Of a stretch of DNA of 64,000 nucleotides, positions 11,878 through 22,839 are shown piece by piece. The notes beneath the pieces are model-generated. The model saw only the letters and a program-made list of their open reading frames with translations, was not told the origin of the DNA and ran no database searches. This stretch comes from Amblyomma americanum. Taxonomy: Eukaryota; Arthropoda; Arachnida; Ixodida; Ixodidae. A program made the position numbers and the translations under genes. Position 1 is the stretch's first letter. Every line of letters starts with the position of its first letter. The stretch covers positions 50,383,507 to 50,447,506 of the forward strand of contig NC_135505.1 of the NCBI RefSeq assembly GCF_052857255.1, given 5' to 3'.

Positions 11878-12019
11878 ACGGCTTTAGAATGCTTCAACGC
11901 CTGCACCTTGCACGCTGCTCTGCTCCAAATGAGCTGTTAAAGGAGACCACAACGACTGCGATGGCATGGCCCAAATATTGGATGTTGGCGTGCAGGTGCC
12001 GTAACTGTATTGTAAACGG

Positions 12020-12215
12020 AAATGAAAATTGTTTTTTGATCGGCGGACACCTATATCGCGCCGTAAGGGAAGGGTTGAAGGAAGGAGTGAAAGAAGAATG
12101 GAAGGAAGAGCTGTCGTTGTGGAGGGCTCAGGAATGATTTCGACGACCTGGGGATATTTAACGTGCACTCACATCACACAGCACTCTCGCACTTTAGCGG
12201 TTTGCTTTGGTCGAA
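12020..12215 (-). mobile_element. SINE fragment inside the gypsy remnant
   Basis: The words 'cggacacctatatcgcgccgt', 'gtggagggctcaggaatgat' and 'tttaacgtgcactcacatca' match the SINE body at 27220-27534. It sits between the protease and RT parts of the minus-strand gypsy. The head is lost. Confidence 0.65.
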
Positions 12216-12237
12216 ACTATATTGTCCAGATTTTATA

Positions 12238-12720
12238 TTAAGTATAGTTCCCCTCTTCGCAATGAAATTGGGGGTCCATGATGATAAGGCATGCAATCCC
12301 CTGCGGATAAAAAAAAATGTATGAGTTTCCGGTCTTAAAAGAAGACTTTCTTATCTCTGACGTGGCTCTGGCACCTTGGCTACCAACCATGCGAAGTAGT
12401 GTGTGTACCTGTTGTAATGTACAGCGAGTTTCCGTGCAGGTACTTTTAATCTCATCGCTCAGCACAGACACGTTTGCACCAGTATCCAAGAGTGCCGGAA
12501 GTGAGCGGCCCGCCACTCGAACAGTTAGAACCGGTTTGTTCACAGAATCCCCGCCTTGTACCAATAGGGGCATGCAGCCTAGTGCATCCGGTAAGCAAGT
12601 GTAAGCATACGGCGGCCGGTAAGCAAGTAATGGACTGTACAGTAGCAGCGATATTCTGCTGCTTGTGCGGCAGCAAGGCTTCGATGGTTGTGCGGCTTGC
12701 TGCCGCCGGCTGGCGGCCAT
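12238..12720 (-). pseudogene. Gypsy aspartic protease remnant
   Basis: The frame of about 160 codons on the minus strand contains LTVRVAGRSLPALLDTGANVSVLSDEI, in which DTGA is the active site of retropepsin-type proteases. The preceding Pro/Ala/Gln-rich stretch looks like the gag-pol junction. The flap and the second half of the protease follow weakly. It is broken off before the RT by a SINE fragment. Retropepsins cleave the gag-pol polyprotein inside the particle. Confidence 0.65.
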
Positions 12721-12834
12721 TTGGCTGAACTGGATACCGGGGCGCCCAAATACCCTGGTATCATATCTTCAGTATTTTGTGGCAGAGGGGAAGGCTGGTG
12801 ACAGCAACTTACCTTGTTTAGCGTCTCCCCCGCT

Positions 12835-13130
12835 GGTGGCACAATACCAGGCGACGCATCCACGGGCAGTGCCGCCCCGCCGTCTCCCACGCTGCCTGCA
12901 CGCAACCTCGCCGCGCACCCATGGGTGCACTGCTCTTGGGTGCGCCGCCTAGTAGTGTGCCGCCAGCGTGGCAGACGGCTGGTTCGGCACTGCGAGTGGG
13001 TGCGCCACCCGGTAATGTACCGCCACCATGGGCGACGGCTGGGTAAGCCGCCAGCTTGGCAGACGGCTGGTTCTCCACTGCCCGTGGATGCGTCACCCTG
13101 TAGTGTACCGCGAGCGTGGGCGACGGCTGG
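12835..13130. repeat. Minisatellite with inverted units in gypsy gag region
   Basis: Units of about 60-70 bp share the core 'gtggcagacggctggttc' or 'gtgggcgacggctgggt'. At 12850-12900 a unit lies in the opposite orientation, and the perfect palindrome gcacccatgggtgc sits between at 12917-12930. On the minus strand the array encodes a peptide repeat of the form PAV-HAGGTL-GGAP. Another unit occurs at 14955-15030, beyond a LINE insertion. It is probably a low-complexity gag tail that expanded and partly inverted. Confidence 0.6.
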
Positions 13131-13137
13131 GTAATTT

Positions 13138-14955
13138 ATCGTACAGATTAGGCCGAAAGGTTGTTGAGCAGCGACTATCGGGTTTAATATATGCGGACGA
13201 TATTGGACTGTTAGCAGATAGCCAAGAAGATTTGCGAGCTCTGGTTAATTGCTAAGGATATCAAGGAGACAGTCTAGGTTAACGTTTTAGCGCAGCATGG
13301 TGTTTTAGTTAAGTCCGGTGTTATGATTTTCAACGATACAACTGATCAAGAGTTTACAATACATGACCATGAAATACTCCGAGTGGCTGAATGCAAATAT
13401 CTCGGGGTATGGGTAAACGAAGGGAAGATGTACACGAAAAAAGCACGAGTAGTCTCTTATAGCAAAAGGGTGAAGAGATGCCGGGATAATGAGACATAGC
13501 GCATTGAGGGGGTATAACAGGTATGAAGTACTGAGAGGTATTTGGATAGAAATATTGGTGCCGGGGCTTACTTTTGGGAATGCGGTTCTGTGTTTAAGGG
13601 CAGAAGTTCAGTCGTGATTAAAAGCAAATGAGAGAGCTGTTGAAGAATTAGCTCTAGGTGTGAAACTTCATGTCTGCAACCAGAAAAACTTAGACTAAAG
13701 TACATCGTTCTATTTTATGATGACTGCACTCCCTTCCACCCAAGATTGCTCTTAGATGATAATGCCATTGTTAACATACCTTCCGTTTTTAGCTTTTCAA
13801 AAGGAGCAGGCGTTCTGGAAAAAAATTGTAGTTTTTGAACCACTGGTTCGCTTTACTACATGATAAACCTCAGCCACTCTCTTATTCTTGACAAGTAAGC
13901 TGAGGCTTTTTATTTTAGTGGTTGGAATCCTCAGGATCCTTGTCCAGCCAAGGATAGCCACTAAGGCTGCGTGACCTTCTTTAACGATTTTATGATTAGC
14001 CCTTTCCTAATTTCTTCACCTGGGTTATTACTAGGCAGTAAAATCTTTTTAGGCCGTCTACACTATCGACGATGTGACATATTCCTAAGCATTCTACAGA
14101 AAATTTTATACATTAAGATTGGTGCATGGTGGCGTTAGTTGCCAATGTGCCATAAAAACCAAAACAACACAACACAAACGAGGCAGTACAGAGGATATAA
14201 GCTGGGCATCGTTCGATGCACTTGAAGGTGAGAGTAAAATACTATACGAAGAACGCCTGAAGAAATTGGACGATAACAGGCGGGCAGCGAAGGTATTTAA
14301 ATACCTATACAGAAAGAGCGTTGACTCAAAAAGGCAGAAAATAACTAGGAAGCTAACCAGTAAGTATGCCTTACAAAAGGACAGAGGATGAAAGAACATT
14401 AAACGACAGGTTAAAAATGGGGAAGGTAAAAATTTTGTAGATTCAATGGAAAAGAAGCATAGTGTGCAAATATATCGATACTGAAAAAAGCAGATCACGA
14501 AGGAAGCGTTTTATGGTAACTCAAGAGGCAGTGCCCTACTGTTTGAAGCTATGTCAGGATGCCTTAGAACGCGCCGCTACAAAAAGAAATTTAATGAAGA
14601 TGACACTTGTGCTCTGTGTGGTAAATCAAAACACCTCATGCTAAAATGTGATGGTATCCATCCCGATGTCGATGCAGGCAGAGTCACTCTTCCTGATTCC
14701 CTAGGGTTTAGAGAGAACAATCGTCATGCAAATAAATCTGTGGTGGAAATTATTAAAAACCGATTGGAAGATTGGTGGTTCAAAAGCAGAGGGGTGGCTT
14801 AAGGTTAAAGTATAGGAAGACATATTAAAAGGAAGGGCGAAATTTAATAACTCGCAACAGAGTTAAACAAAAAAAGGAAAAAAAAGCTGATAATGGTGGC
14901 AACTGCAACAACCCCGTTTCAAAGGGGACGCTCCTAACTTCCATCCATACATCCA
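13138..14955 (+). pseudogene. 5'-truncated LINE inserted in gypsy minisatellite
   Basis: Plus-strand frames give LSGLIYADDIGLLADSQED (an intact YADD box) at 13170-13255, then thumb text with CKYLGVWVNEGK near 13385-13430. After an inserted repeat come SWASFDALEGESKILYEERLKKLDDNRRAAKVFKYLYRKSV (14200-14330) and a C-terminal zinc motif, CALCGKSKHLMLKC (14607-14650). It ends in an atcc-rich tail near 14945. Minisatellite units of the host gypsy lie on both sides. Stops and frame changes make it inactive. The clade is uncertain (I- or R1-related). Confidence 0.7.
13690..14167 (+). repeat. Repeat inserted in the LINE
   Basis: This non-coding stretch separates two parts of one LINE ORF. Its last 200 bases resemble 1-231 of this window and end in 'aaaaccaaaacaacacaacac'. 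It is probably the 3' end of another retroelement. The exact ends are uncertain. Confidence 0.5.
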
Positions 14956-15499
14956 CCCACGGGCAGTGACGATCCAGCCGTCTGCCACGCTGTTAAACTC
15001 TACTGGGCGGCGCACCCAAGGGCAGAGCCGACTTCGTCTCTAGCCTTTCTGGGAGGAGAGTAGAAGGCTCAGGGGCGGCTGCTGGTCTCCTCTGCTTAGC
15101 GGTGCCGGGTCGCGTCTTTTCCCGTCGGTGCGTGACTGGGGGGCATAGGAGACTGGCTCACGTACTGACTTTGGCCTTTGTAGCCAAAACAGACTGTGAG
15201 CTGTTCGCTACGCTGGTCGCCGTACCTGTATCTGCGATTGATTCGCCTGATGGGTTCTACCACGGATTAATGCTACTGCTACGGGATATGACGGTGACTA
15301 TAAAGCGGGTGTCTTGGCGCATCTTGTTGGATAATAGCTCAATCACGAAGGGATTCAAAGCTCGAGCAGCCAGGCTGCCACCGCGGCCTGATAGTGATGA
15401 GGATCCGCACGCCACTAGTCTCTACGCACAAGACGGCTCCAAAGAACATTCCGGTGCTGGGCGAGGCCTGTAGTCCAGTTATGCTAGCAGAGCAGCCTG

Positions 15500-16250
15500 G
15501 ATAGCCGGGACTTCCATGGCGAGTTCATCTAGGCTAGCGTAGTCGCACGCCGGGAAAAGAACGATGATATTGTCCAATCAATATCGATACTTTTTCTGCA
15601 TCCGCGGTGGGGGGATCCGCACGCTCCTAAAGCTCTTGAAAAGAGCGGCTGTATTCCAGGACGCTTTCGTCTGCCGCTTGTGTTCGCCTGCGAAGTTCGT
15701 CGTTGACTAGGCGCGCGTAGTCTGGGGCAGGAATTCCGCTTTCAACGAATGCTCAAAATCACTCCAGCTAGAGAACGTCTGGAGGCGGCGCCAGTGTGCG
15801 GCGGACCCTGTAACTGAAGCGGCAAGGACTTGCTGTAGCATGGTGTCTTCGGAGAGGCCCTCAGAGGTGCAGTAGTCTGCCATTTCGTGTAAAAAAGTCT
15901 ATAACAAATTTTCGATCTCTGTGTCCTTCGTAAGTGGGCACTCTGAGGCGTAGGAGAAAAGTTTCAAAAGGAGACTGGCTTGATTTCGGGACCGCTGTGA
16001 CTATCGGAGCCTTGAGCTCGCGACAGTTGGCCTGACCCTATTGAGCTTGCTTTATTTTTGTCTCGTGTTCATCGAGCTTTGTGTCTAAGCGAGCTGACAG
16101 AGCGGCTAACTAGACCGACAGGCGAGCACAAACGAGCACAATGTTTTCTTTATCTAGGGTTATACCTGAGAGCTTTTCAAACGTTCGTTTTCGGGACTTC
16201 TCCATTCGTTTCTGGAGACGCGCTGCAACTTTAGTTGGGAACCCAGGAGC
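15500..16250 (-). pseudogene. Gypsy gag remnant
   Basis: Minus-strand frames give a gag core: RLRVPTYEGHRDRKF near 15960-15910, then ESGIPAPDYARLVNDELRRRTQA near 15755-15690 with the usual 'ESVLEYSRS' type follow-on. Upstream, frame 16292-16110 continues into a heptad-like stretch LAALSARLDTKLDEHETKIK typical of coiled coil before the capsid. Stops interrupt it. This is the 5' coding part of the minus-strand element whose protease and RT lie at 12720-11097. Confidence 0.55.
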
Positions 16251-16369
16251 ATAACAGTGAGAGGGATGGCGAGAAAACGTGGTGGGGGCCAATGAGCGGA
16301 CGCTAAAATCTGCGGTGCATAACTGAATTGTGCTCTGGCGGGCTTGCCGGAAGTTCGAGCTCCATAGTT

Positions 16370-16800
16370 GGTCACAAGACGAAGGCTATGCCTGCTGATC
16401 AAATAGCTAAAAAATGGCAAATCACCCGACGGGCCACGCAGGTGCGTCAGGAAAGACGCATTTATTGCAGCAATGCAAATATAATCTATAACAAGCGCTC
16501 GTGCCTCCACTAGTATAGCAAAACAGGAGCCAGAGCAAAGATACGGCAACCAGTTCCGGAAGCCATAAAGAATCTAACCCCGAAGGCCCGGCCGAAGATT
16601 CACACACGAAGAATCACAGCCAGCGCTACCGCCGTGAATAGACTGCTCCCCGCGATTGGCCCTGTACCTTCAGTTACGTGCGCTTTTTAAAGTGAGGGTT
16701 ACCCATCGCCCCCTCCGGTCGCTTTCGGGCGTGCCCTGCATATCTTATTTCTATGAGTCGCGTGATGATCGCGAGCTGAGGGGGGGGGGGGGGGGCTACA
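16370..16800 (-). repeat. Probable 5' LTR of the minus-strand gypsy
   Basis: On the minus strand this sequence lies directly upstream of gag, starts near 'tgtagcccccc', and contains 'gcaataaatgcgtc', an AATAAA poly(A) signal, in an LTR-like place. No matching 3' LTR was found near 10900, so the call rests on position only. A run of 16 G (16781-16796) lies at its outer end. Confidence 0.35.
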
Positions 16801-18863
16801 GAGTAATGGCTAAAAAAAGGTTTTCCAAGTGTTCTTTCTTGCAAGTTCGTGGTACAGAGAAGGTGGGCAGGTGGCTCTTGAGAATCACCAAGTGAACAAG
16901 AGAGGCCCTCCCATGTTCCCTTGTCCATTGATAAGGGAAACCCTCAGGCTGCTCGCCAACTTTGGGACAAGAGGACTTGTGTTCATCTGGGCAATGCGTA
17001 CATGATTGGCGGGGTTTAAAGTGTCTTCCCTCCCAGGAGGAAGACCCAATAAGTGGAAGGGTTCGTGAAGTGGGAAGGGTATATGAATCGGTAGGGTGAA
17101 TATTGTCCAGGCATCAAGGCTCCTAAACACAATGGATCGGCTGACCTGCAAGACTGTAAAATAAAAATGCAAGCTCAGCTCAAATGAATCCGACTGTGTA
17201 GGCGTGGAGAGATAGCGAACTTGGGATTGGATGGCTATGTTTCCAGCTTCAGCAGGTGGCTGCGTTGACCTGAAAAACTCAAACAAGAGAAGTATGCATT
17301 ATGGCGGAACGAAATACCGGTGAGCATAAAAAAAGGAAATTCAATGAGAAAGCAACAGGACCGAGTTCAACAAAGGCGCGAAATGAAGGGGTTAGAGACC
17401 GCGGCAGCCAGGTGTTCCTGAGAAATGGGAGCAAGAGGTGCGGGCAAAAGGTAAGTATTAAATGCAGAATGAGAGAGAGAGAGAGAAATTAAAAATGGCA
17501 AGGAGATGATTCAGAGGAACGGACGGGGCGGGGCGAAGGTTTAGAGTAAAATAAACGAAGAGGCAGTGTTATGAATAGTTTAAATGTGGTGTAATTGCTG
17601 TTAAATATTTGACAGTTTTGCGCGGTCCACAGAAAGCAATTTTTGTCGTGTTTGGCGCCATCATCGTCAACCACATCAGCAGCATCATCATCAAACAGGG
17701 ATTACAAGCTGACGATGGGCGGCGATGAACTATAGTTTTCTGAAAAATTTATTTTTTTGCTGTTAGTCGCCATCATCCGAATCCTGTTGCAATATGTATG
17801 GTTAAAGCCTGTGTGGAGGATTCTCAGTCGTCACAAAGCGTGCTTTGAGGCAATGGCAGGCGCATGGTGGAAAGTACAAACGACGTTAGTTTGCATAAAT
17901 CGTGCAGCCTCCGAATGTTTCGTTCCCCTTTGTGAGAAAAAGGCATGCTGGGAATGTTTCTTAAAAGTATTTATACCTGTAAATACTGAAAGCTTATGGT
18001 AGCGTACCAGCTCCACAAATTCTTAAAATTATACAGGCCATTGTTCAACCTCCATTCAGTCGATCCTCAACATGTTCGATGGGTACTGAACATGGCATTG
18101 TGGCAACTACAGATTCCCATTGATATTACCCTTCAAAGACTCATTTTCGATTCAAACTGCAAGAGTGAAGGCTGGGTTAAAAGCTCTGTGTGAACTCATC
18201 TCGTTCAGATGTAGATGATAAGAGAGGCATCGGACATTCCTAGCTAGTTTATTTTTTACCCAAGGCAGAACTGCTAAATTAACTCCTTTCGTCTTCAGCA
18301 GGATTCTCTTCATTCAAGGCCAGTACCTGTCTCCGCGCAATATGCCGCTCGTTGGAAGAAGTCAGTTCGACCATGAACCGGTTTAGAGTGAAGCTAAACA
18401 TTTCACTTCGAAATTCGAACGTGAGAGAAAGCAACTAAATCAATATAAACATTCAGTCACAATCACACGTTCATGTGGAAATTGCTCAGTGTCCTCCTTC
18501 GCTAAACAAACTTTGTAGTGTAACCAGCTTATTTACTGCGAAATATTTTCTGTAATTCATTGCACCGGTTTCAGAGCCTTCTGCCAATAATTCACTGCAA
18601 AATACTTACCACCAGTCCGAGTCTTACCTCCTTCAATAGCAGTGGGTGCTGTCAGCGACGCCAGGTTTTGCTTGTGCTTTTTAGTGGAGAAAAAAGTTTC
18701 ATGGGTGAAAAGTTCAGCTATGCACGAGCCTTCTTTTCCGTAACCAAAGATTCTGATTTCAATCACTGACACTTGACTTTGTCACTTGCAGTGGATCACC
18801 AGGCAGCACACACAAGGCGGGAAAACGCGTGAAGTATTTCTTTATTTTAGTAACCAAGTACTT
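16801..18863. other. Non-coding, no gene seen
   Basis: No domain is recognised in the short frames on either strand. There is a (ga)n run at 17470-17486 and a small atc-rich stretch at 17660-17695. This flanks the 3' side of the secreted-peptide gene. Confidence 0.35.
18841..18846 (-). promoter_or_regulatory. Poly(A) signal of the secreted-peptide gene
   Basis: The minus strand reads AATAAA about 18 bases after the stop codon of the TIL-like gene. A very short 3' UTR would follow. Confidence 0.5.
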
Positions 18864-20928
18864 TTATTGACTGTCCAAAGGAGTCAAATAGCACCGGGTT
18901 GGATCAGAGAACCTGCCTGAGCAACAGCTACCAAGTTCTACGCAGTTCCACGATCCACGTTGCCTCCACTTTCCATGTGGACACGCGCACACCTTGTTCC
19001 CTGGCGTGCATGACCTCTTTCTATCAATGTCACCGCATATGTTTTCGGGATAAAGGCCATCCCTAGTACAATCACGTTTTTCCTCACCCGTTCCGCATGC
19101 CAAGACCTGGGGAAAAGAAGAGTACAGAGTTGAAAACTGCAGACGCAGTACTAGCAATATAGGCTGCGCCATCAAACCACTTATCGTAGTAGAATAGCTT
19201 GACAGATTTACGAGAAATATTCCAGAATATGGCGCCGTGGTTCAATTTAACAAATTACTGACTGAAATGCATAAGACCATATTTCTGGCCACTTATTTTT
19301 CGTGTGTTCCGCTGACTGAGTATACTCAGACGACTCGGGACGGAAAGACGATTTTGTTTTGCTTACATCTTTGCCAAGTAGAGAACATTCGAAAACACGC
19401 TTGGTGCTTTTCCGTTCAAAGTGATGTCTCCGCCAGGCACAAACTTCTCTTGAATTTATTGAGGATCGCCTCGTAAATTGATGATTAAATAAGGATAGTG
19501 CAATTGAGTTTCAGATCATTGCGGGCAATCAGGAAAACTTTTATGTGCTGGCACTTTTAAGAACTTCGTAGTTTTGCATGCATCTTATTTGGTTAATGAG
19601 AGCAAAACTCAATGATTGGAATTATTTTGAAATGCTCGTCTGTTGTTTGTACTGAAACTGAAACTAAGGTTGAATGATTATGTCAATAGACGAGTCTTTA
19701 GCGCTCTTTTTGCGCGTAAACACGTTGCTTCCGCAGCCATGCGATCAGCGGAGTGGTTTCTTGTAATTTGATAAGTGGGTCGTAGAAGTAAGTAAAAAAC
19801 AATTCTTGCTTTCAAATTGTGTTGCTACGTCGGCTGCTGATTTGCCGCATCGAAATGCAGTTCGCAGCGGGTTGAGAAAACTATTTTGACTAAGCTCATC
19901 ATTCATTTTTACAAAACTCTTCCTCCGCGCAATTTCTGCGAACAGCACGGCAGCCAAACGCCGCACATAAATGTTACCGCTTGTGATGTGAACGCGCGGA
20001 TGCCAGGACAATGTTTATCGTCAAGTGGTTAAGTCAGCATGCTTTTATGTGATCGGTCGAGAATGCAGTATGTGATCGTAGCGTGTAATTACAGTAGTCA
20101 GTGTTTGCTAGCTTACACGTAAACATGGTAAACAATTGTTCCCTATGACTTAATTATAAATTTGTATTTCAATTGAAATGTCTCCTTGACCCACTTGTTT
20201 CTGCAACAAGCTGCCTCACTAAGTAGTGGTCCATACTCCTCTCCAAACCTTTACTGCAAGTTCATCAGAAAATGCTCCTGTTAATTTTTTCTGCCTGTTG
20301 CGCAGTGCCTGACTCATTTTGCTGTTTGAGTGCTGTTGTGTATACGTTTAATGTAATTCATGTGCAAGGATTGAAATTATTTTCTTCTGTGTGCTAAACC
20401 CTATGCCATTGCCTACTTTGTGGATGGGCTGCCGCGGTGGCTCAGGGGTTATGGCGCTCGGCTACTGACCCGAAATACGGGGGTTAGATCCCGGCCGCGG
20501 CGGTCGAATTTTGAAGGTGGCGAAATTTTTAAGGCCCGTGTACTGTGCGATGTCAGTGCACGTTAAAGAACCCCAGGTGGTCGAAATTTCCGGAGTCTTT
20601 GACTACGAGTCGCTTTTGCACGTTAAACGCCCATAAACCAAATCAAACTTTGTGGATGGCGGCTTTTTTATTTGACCTTTTTCATTGTGAATACCTGGCT
20701 TCTAATTATTCCTGTCAGCTTTGTTGTGACGTAATTTGTACATACTGATGTCTTCTAACGGTAGCACTAGAATAAGATACATCGAAGGCTATAGCAATCT
20801 TCCTCCGACGGTGTGCCGCAGGCAGTGGGAAGACGCTGTGGAAATTTTGAAACTTAATTTACAAATATACTTACCAAATTGATGGCAGCTAATAAACTGA
20901 GAAGCACGAGTATCACAGATAGCTTCAT
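18864..20928 (-). CDS. Spliced gene for a TIL-like cysteine-rich secreted peptide
   Basis: There are two coding exons on the minus strand. Exon 1 (20928-20875) has 18 codons that form a hydrophobic signal peptide (MKLSVILVLLSLLAAINL) and ends at a consensus donor gtaagt. Exon 2 (19106-18864) follows a pyrimidine-rich acceptor (ttcttttccccag) in phase 0 and ends in TAA; the total is about 98 residues. A further acceptor at 20979-20980 suggests a 5' UTR exon upstream. The likely cleavage is near the exon junction (VLA-C), leaving a mature chain with ten cysteines, including a C-x-C (KVCAC) and a CC pair. The second half (C-x-C, G-x-W-R, CV-x4-C) resembles a trypsin-inhibitor-like (TIL) domain, but the N-terminal spacing is not canonical. 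Tick TIL peptides are usually secreted protease inhibitors or antimicrobials; the target here is unknown. The 1.77-kb intron holds a SINE. Confidence 0.65.
20415..20427. repeat. Left SINE target-site duplication
   Basis: The word actttgtggatgg recurs exactly at 20647-20659, just after the SINE. Confidence 0.85.
20428..20646 (+). mobile_element. Full-length tRNA-headed SINE in the intron
   Basis: The head has an A-box-like tggctcaggggttatggcgc and a B-box-like ggttagatccc. The body carries 'cccgtgtactgtgcgatgtc' and 'cacgttaaagaaccccaggt', and the tail ends 'cccataaaccaaatcaaa'. Exact 13-bp target-site duplications flank it (20415-20427 and 20647-20659), so it retrotransposed recently enough to keep them. 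It lies in the intron of the secreted-peptide gene, in the opposite orientation to that gene. Confidence 0.9.
20647..20659. repeat. Right SINE target-site duplication
   Basis: Exact copy of 20415-20427. Confidence 0.85.
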
Positions 20929-20984
20929 TATTTCAAATCGTATCGTGAAGAACAATTTGGCCAGCGGTGGCGTTATTTCTGAAA

Positions 20985-22289
20985 AGAAGACAAACAGGAA
21001 TGATGAATTGCAGCTTCGGGTTAGTACTAGCCATGGAATATTGCTATCGTTATAAGTAGAGCTTTACACTGATATAAAGGCCAAATATCTAGATGAATAT
21101 AGTCCTATTTAAAAAAACATCAAACGTCTCAGGAATTTCCTGTGCATTCCTACTCCATCAGGCGATCAAGATATCTTGTTGAACTGGTGCTCTTTGATAA
21201 CATAGTACCATAACGTGGGAAAATATTTGTTCAGAACTCTTACACGAGAGAAGGCGTTTCGCCATAAAGATTCAATATAAATATTATGTATTTGCACGAA
21301 CGAAGTAACTTGAAAGACTGGAGCACCAGGCATTATTATGAGCAAAAGCGTAGACGAAAATTACTTTCTTATTGTTTCAGAGTGCGCACCGTAATTATTC
21401 TCGAGAAATCTGTACGCAGGGATAATTATAGCCATGGACACAATGATTTAACTCAGCTTTCTACCCGCAGTGGAGCTTTTCGCCCGCACAACGCACAGGA
21501 CGTATTAATGTGGCACTAGCGATATCTTCTAAAAATGTTATTGAAACAGGTTCCTTGGATGGCACTATGAAACACAATTCAGAAATATTTCAAGGCTCAA
21601 GGCATTCAAAAATGTAAAATAATTTCTCTGAACAAATGTTAGCCTTTTTAAAACAGTTAGTTCTCGAGTGTGCACCTATTTCTCTGCAAGAATTCATGAT
21701 AGTACCGTGTTGGTTCACCCCTGAGTTAGCACACTCTTCTCCACGCTCTTACCCCTAACATGACTTACGCGATTTAAGAACTTTGCAAACTAGTTTCGAC
21801 AAGATGTCCTAATCGATGAGAAGCAGTAAGAAATAATCCATTATCATACAAACCAAATCTTTCCTTCGACAGCGTTAAGAACACGAAATAAAATCCCAAC
21901 TTCGAGATGACTTCAGAATTTTTTTCCTTGAACACAAGTTGTGTAAGGATTTTCGCCAGGTAGACGGACGGACGAAACAGCAGAATGCAGTATTACTAGC
22001 ACATGCAATTAAAAAATATAGATGCTTTGTTTTCCGTGTAGTTTTGTACCACCGTTTTATCTTCTTAGTGCAGGGATGAATTTTTTCACATGCGCCCAGG
22101 AATTATTCTCATCACACAAACTACCTTTTTTACAAGGACAGTGGTCACGCATGGAATGGCAAATGCTGTATATTTATAGTTAAAACGCCTTCGAAATGCA
22201 CGGTTGCGCTCGATGGGAGCGTAGAAATTTCTAGCGGAAATCTATATACAACTAGGGCCCAACTAGAATCATGGAAACTAGAATTAAAA
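20985..22289. other. Non-coding, 5' flank of the secreted-peptide gene
   Basis: No coding exon is recognised. The first (non-coding) exon and promoter of the minus-strand peptide gene should lie here or further upstream, but no TATA or initiator can be fixed with confidence. Confidence 0.3.
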
Positions 22290-22473
22290 AAAGCGGCTCG
22301 GGTGATGAGGGACACCGTAGTAGAGGGTTCCGGATAAGTTCGACCACATGCGGTTAATTAACGTGCACGGACATCACATATTACAGGGGCCTGTAGCATT
22401 TCGCTGTCGGGATCGAACCCGCGTCTTTCGGGTCAACAGCCAAGCACCATAACTACTGAGCTACCGCGGAGGC
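22290..22473 (-). mobile_element. tRNA-headed SINE, decayed
   Basis: The minus strand starts gcctccgcggtagctcagta (A-box-like), has a good B-box-like ggttcgatccc, then a body related to 20428-20646. Several mismatches show that it is older. Confidence 0.75.
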
Positions 22474-22683
22474 CTTCAACGAGAAAAAGATCTTGACTGA
22501 TTGAACCGATACTGGTTCTCTCCAGCGATTCTGGAACGGTGGCATTCCGTGCCACGAAAGGAAGTTTGGCTGTAAGTAATTCATTTGACACTTATTTTTA
22601 ATTTAAAATACACCGCTTTCTGACGCTTGTAGGCACTCAGGTCGCCCATGCAGCGCACGTCAATCACAATTTTTCTGCTGCAG

Positions 22684-22836
22684 GTGGGGACCAGGAGAAG
22701 CCGCCATCGTCGCTGGATTATGCAAGCAGCGACGCCTCGCAACAGAACCCTAAAAAATCTCCTTTGGCGTTAAAAGAGCGTGGTTGTTTGGTCATTGAGA
22801 AGATCACTACACTTATCCAATACAACATATTTCTGG
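22684..22836 (+). other. Candidate coding exon, unrecognised
   Basis: A pyrimidine-rich acceptor (tttttctgctgcag) at 22670-22683 and a gtgagg donor at 22837 bound an open stretch that starts GDQEKPPSSLDYASSDASQQ and ends TLIQYNIFL. The polar, Ser/Lys-rich content looks like a real exon, but no family is recognised and no partner exon is clear. An open stretch at 22991-23308 nearby may be unrelated. Confidence 0.3.
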
Positions 22837-22839
22837 TGA

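Noticed and set aside
12835..13130. CRISPR-like array
   Set aside because: Units are contiguous, variable and protein-coding in phase, with no unique spacers.
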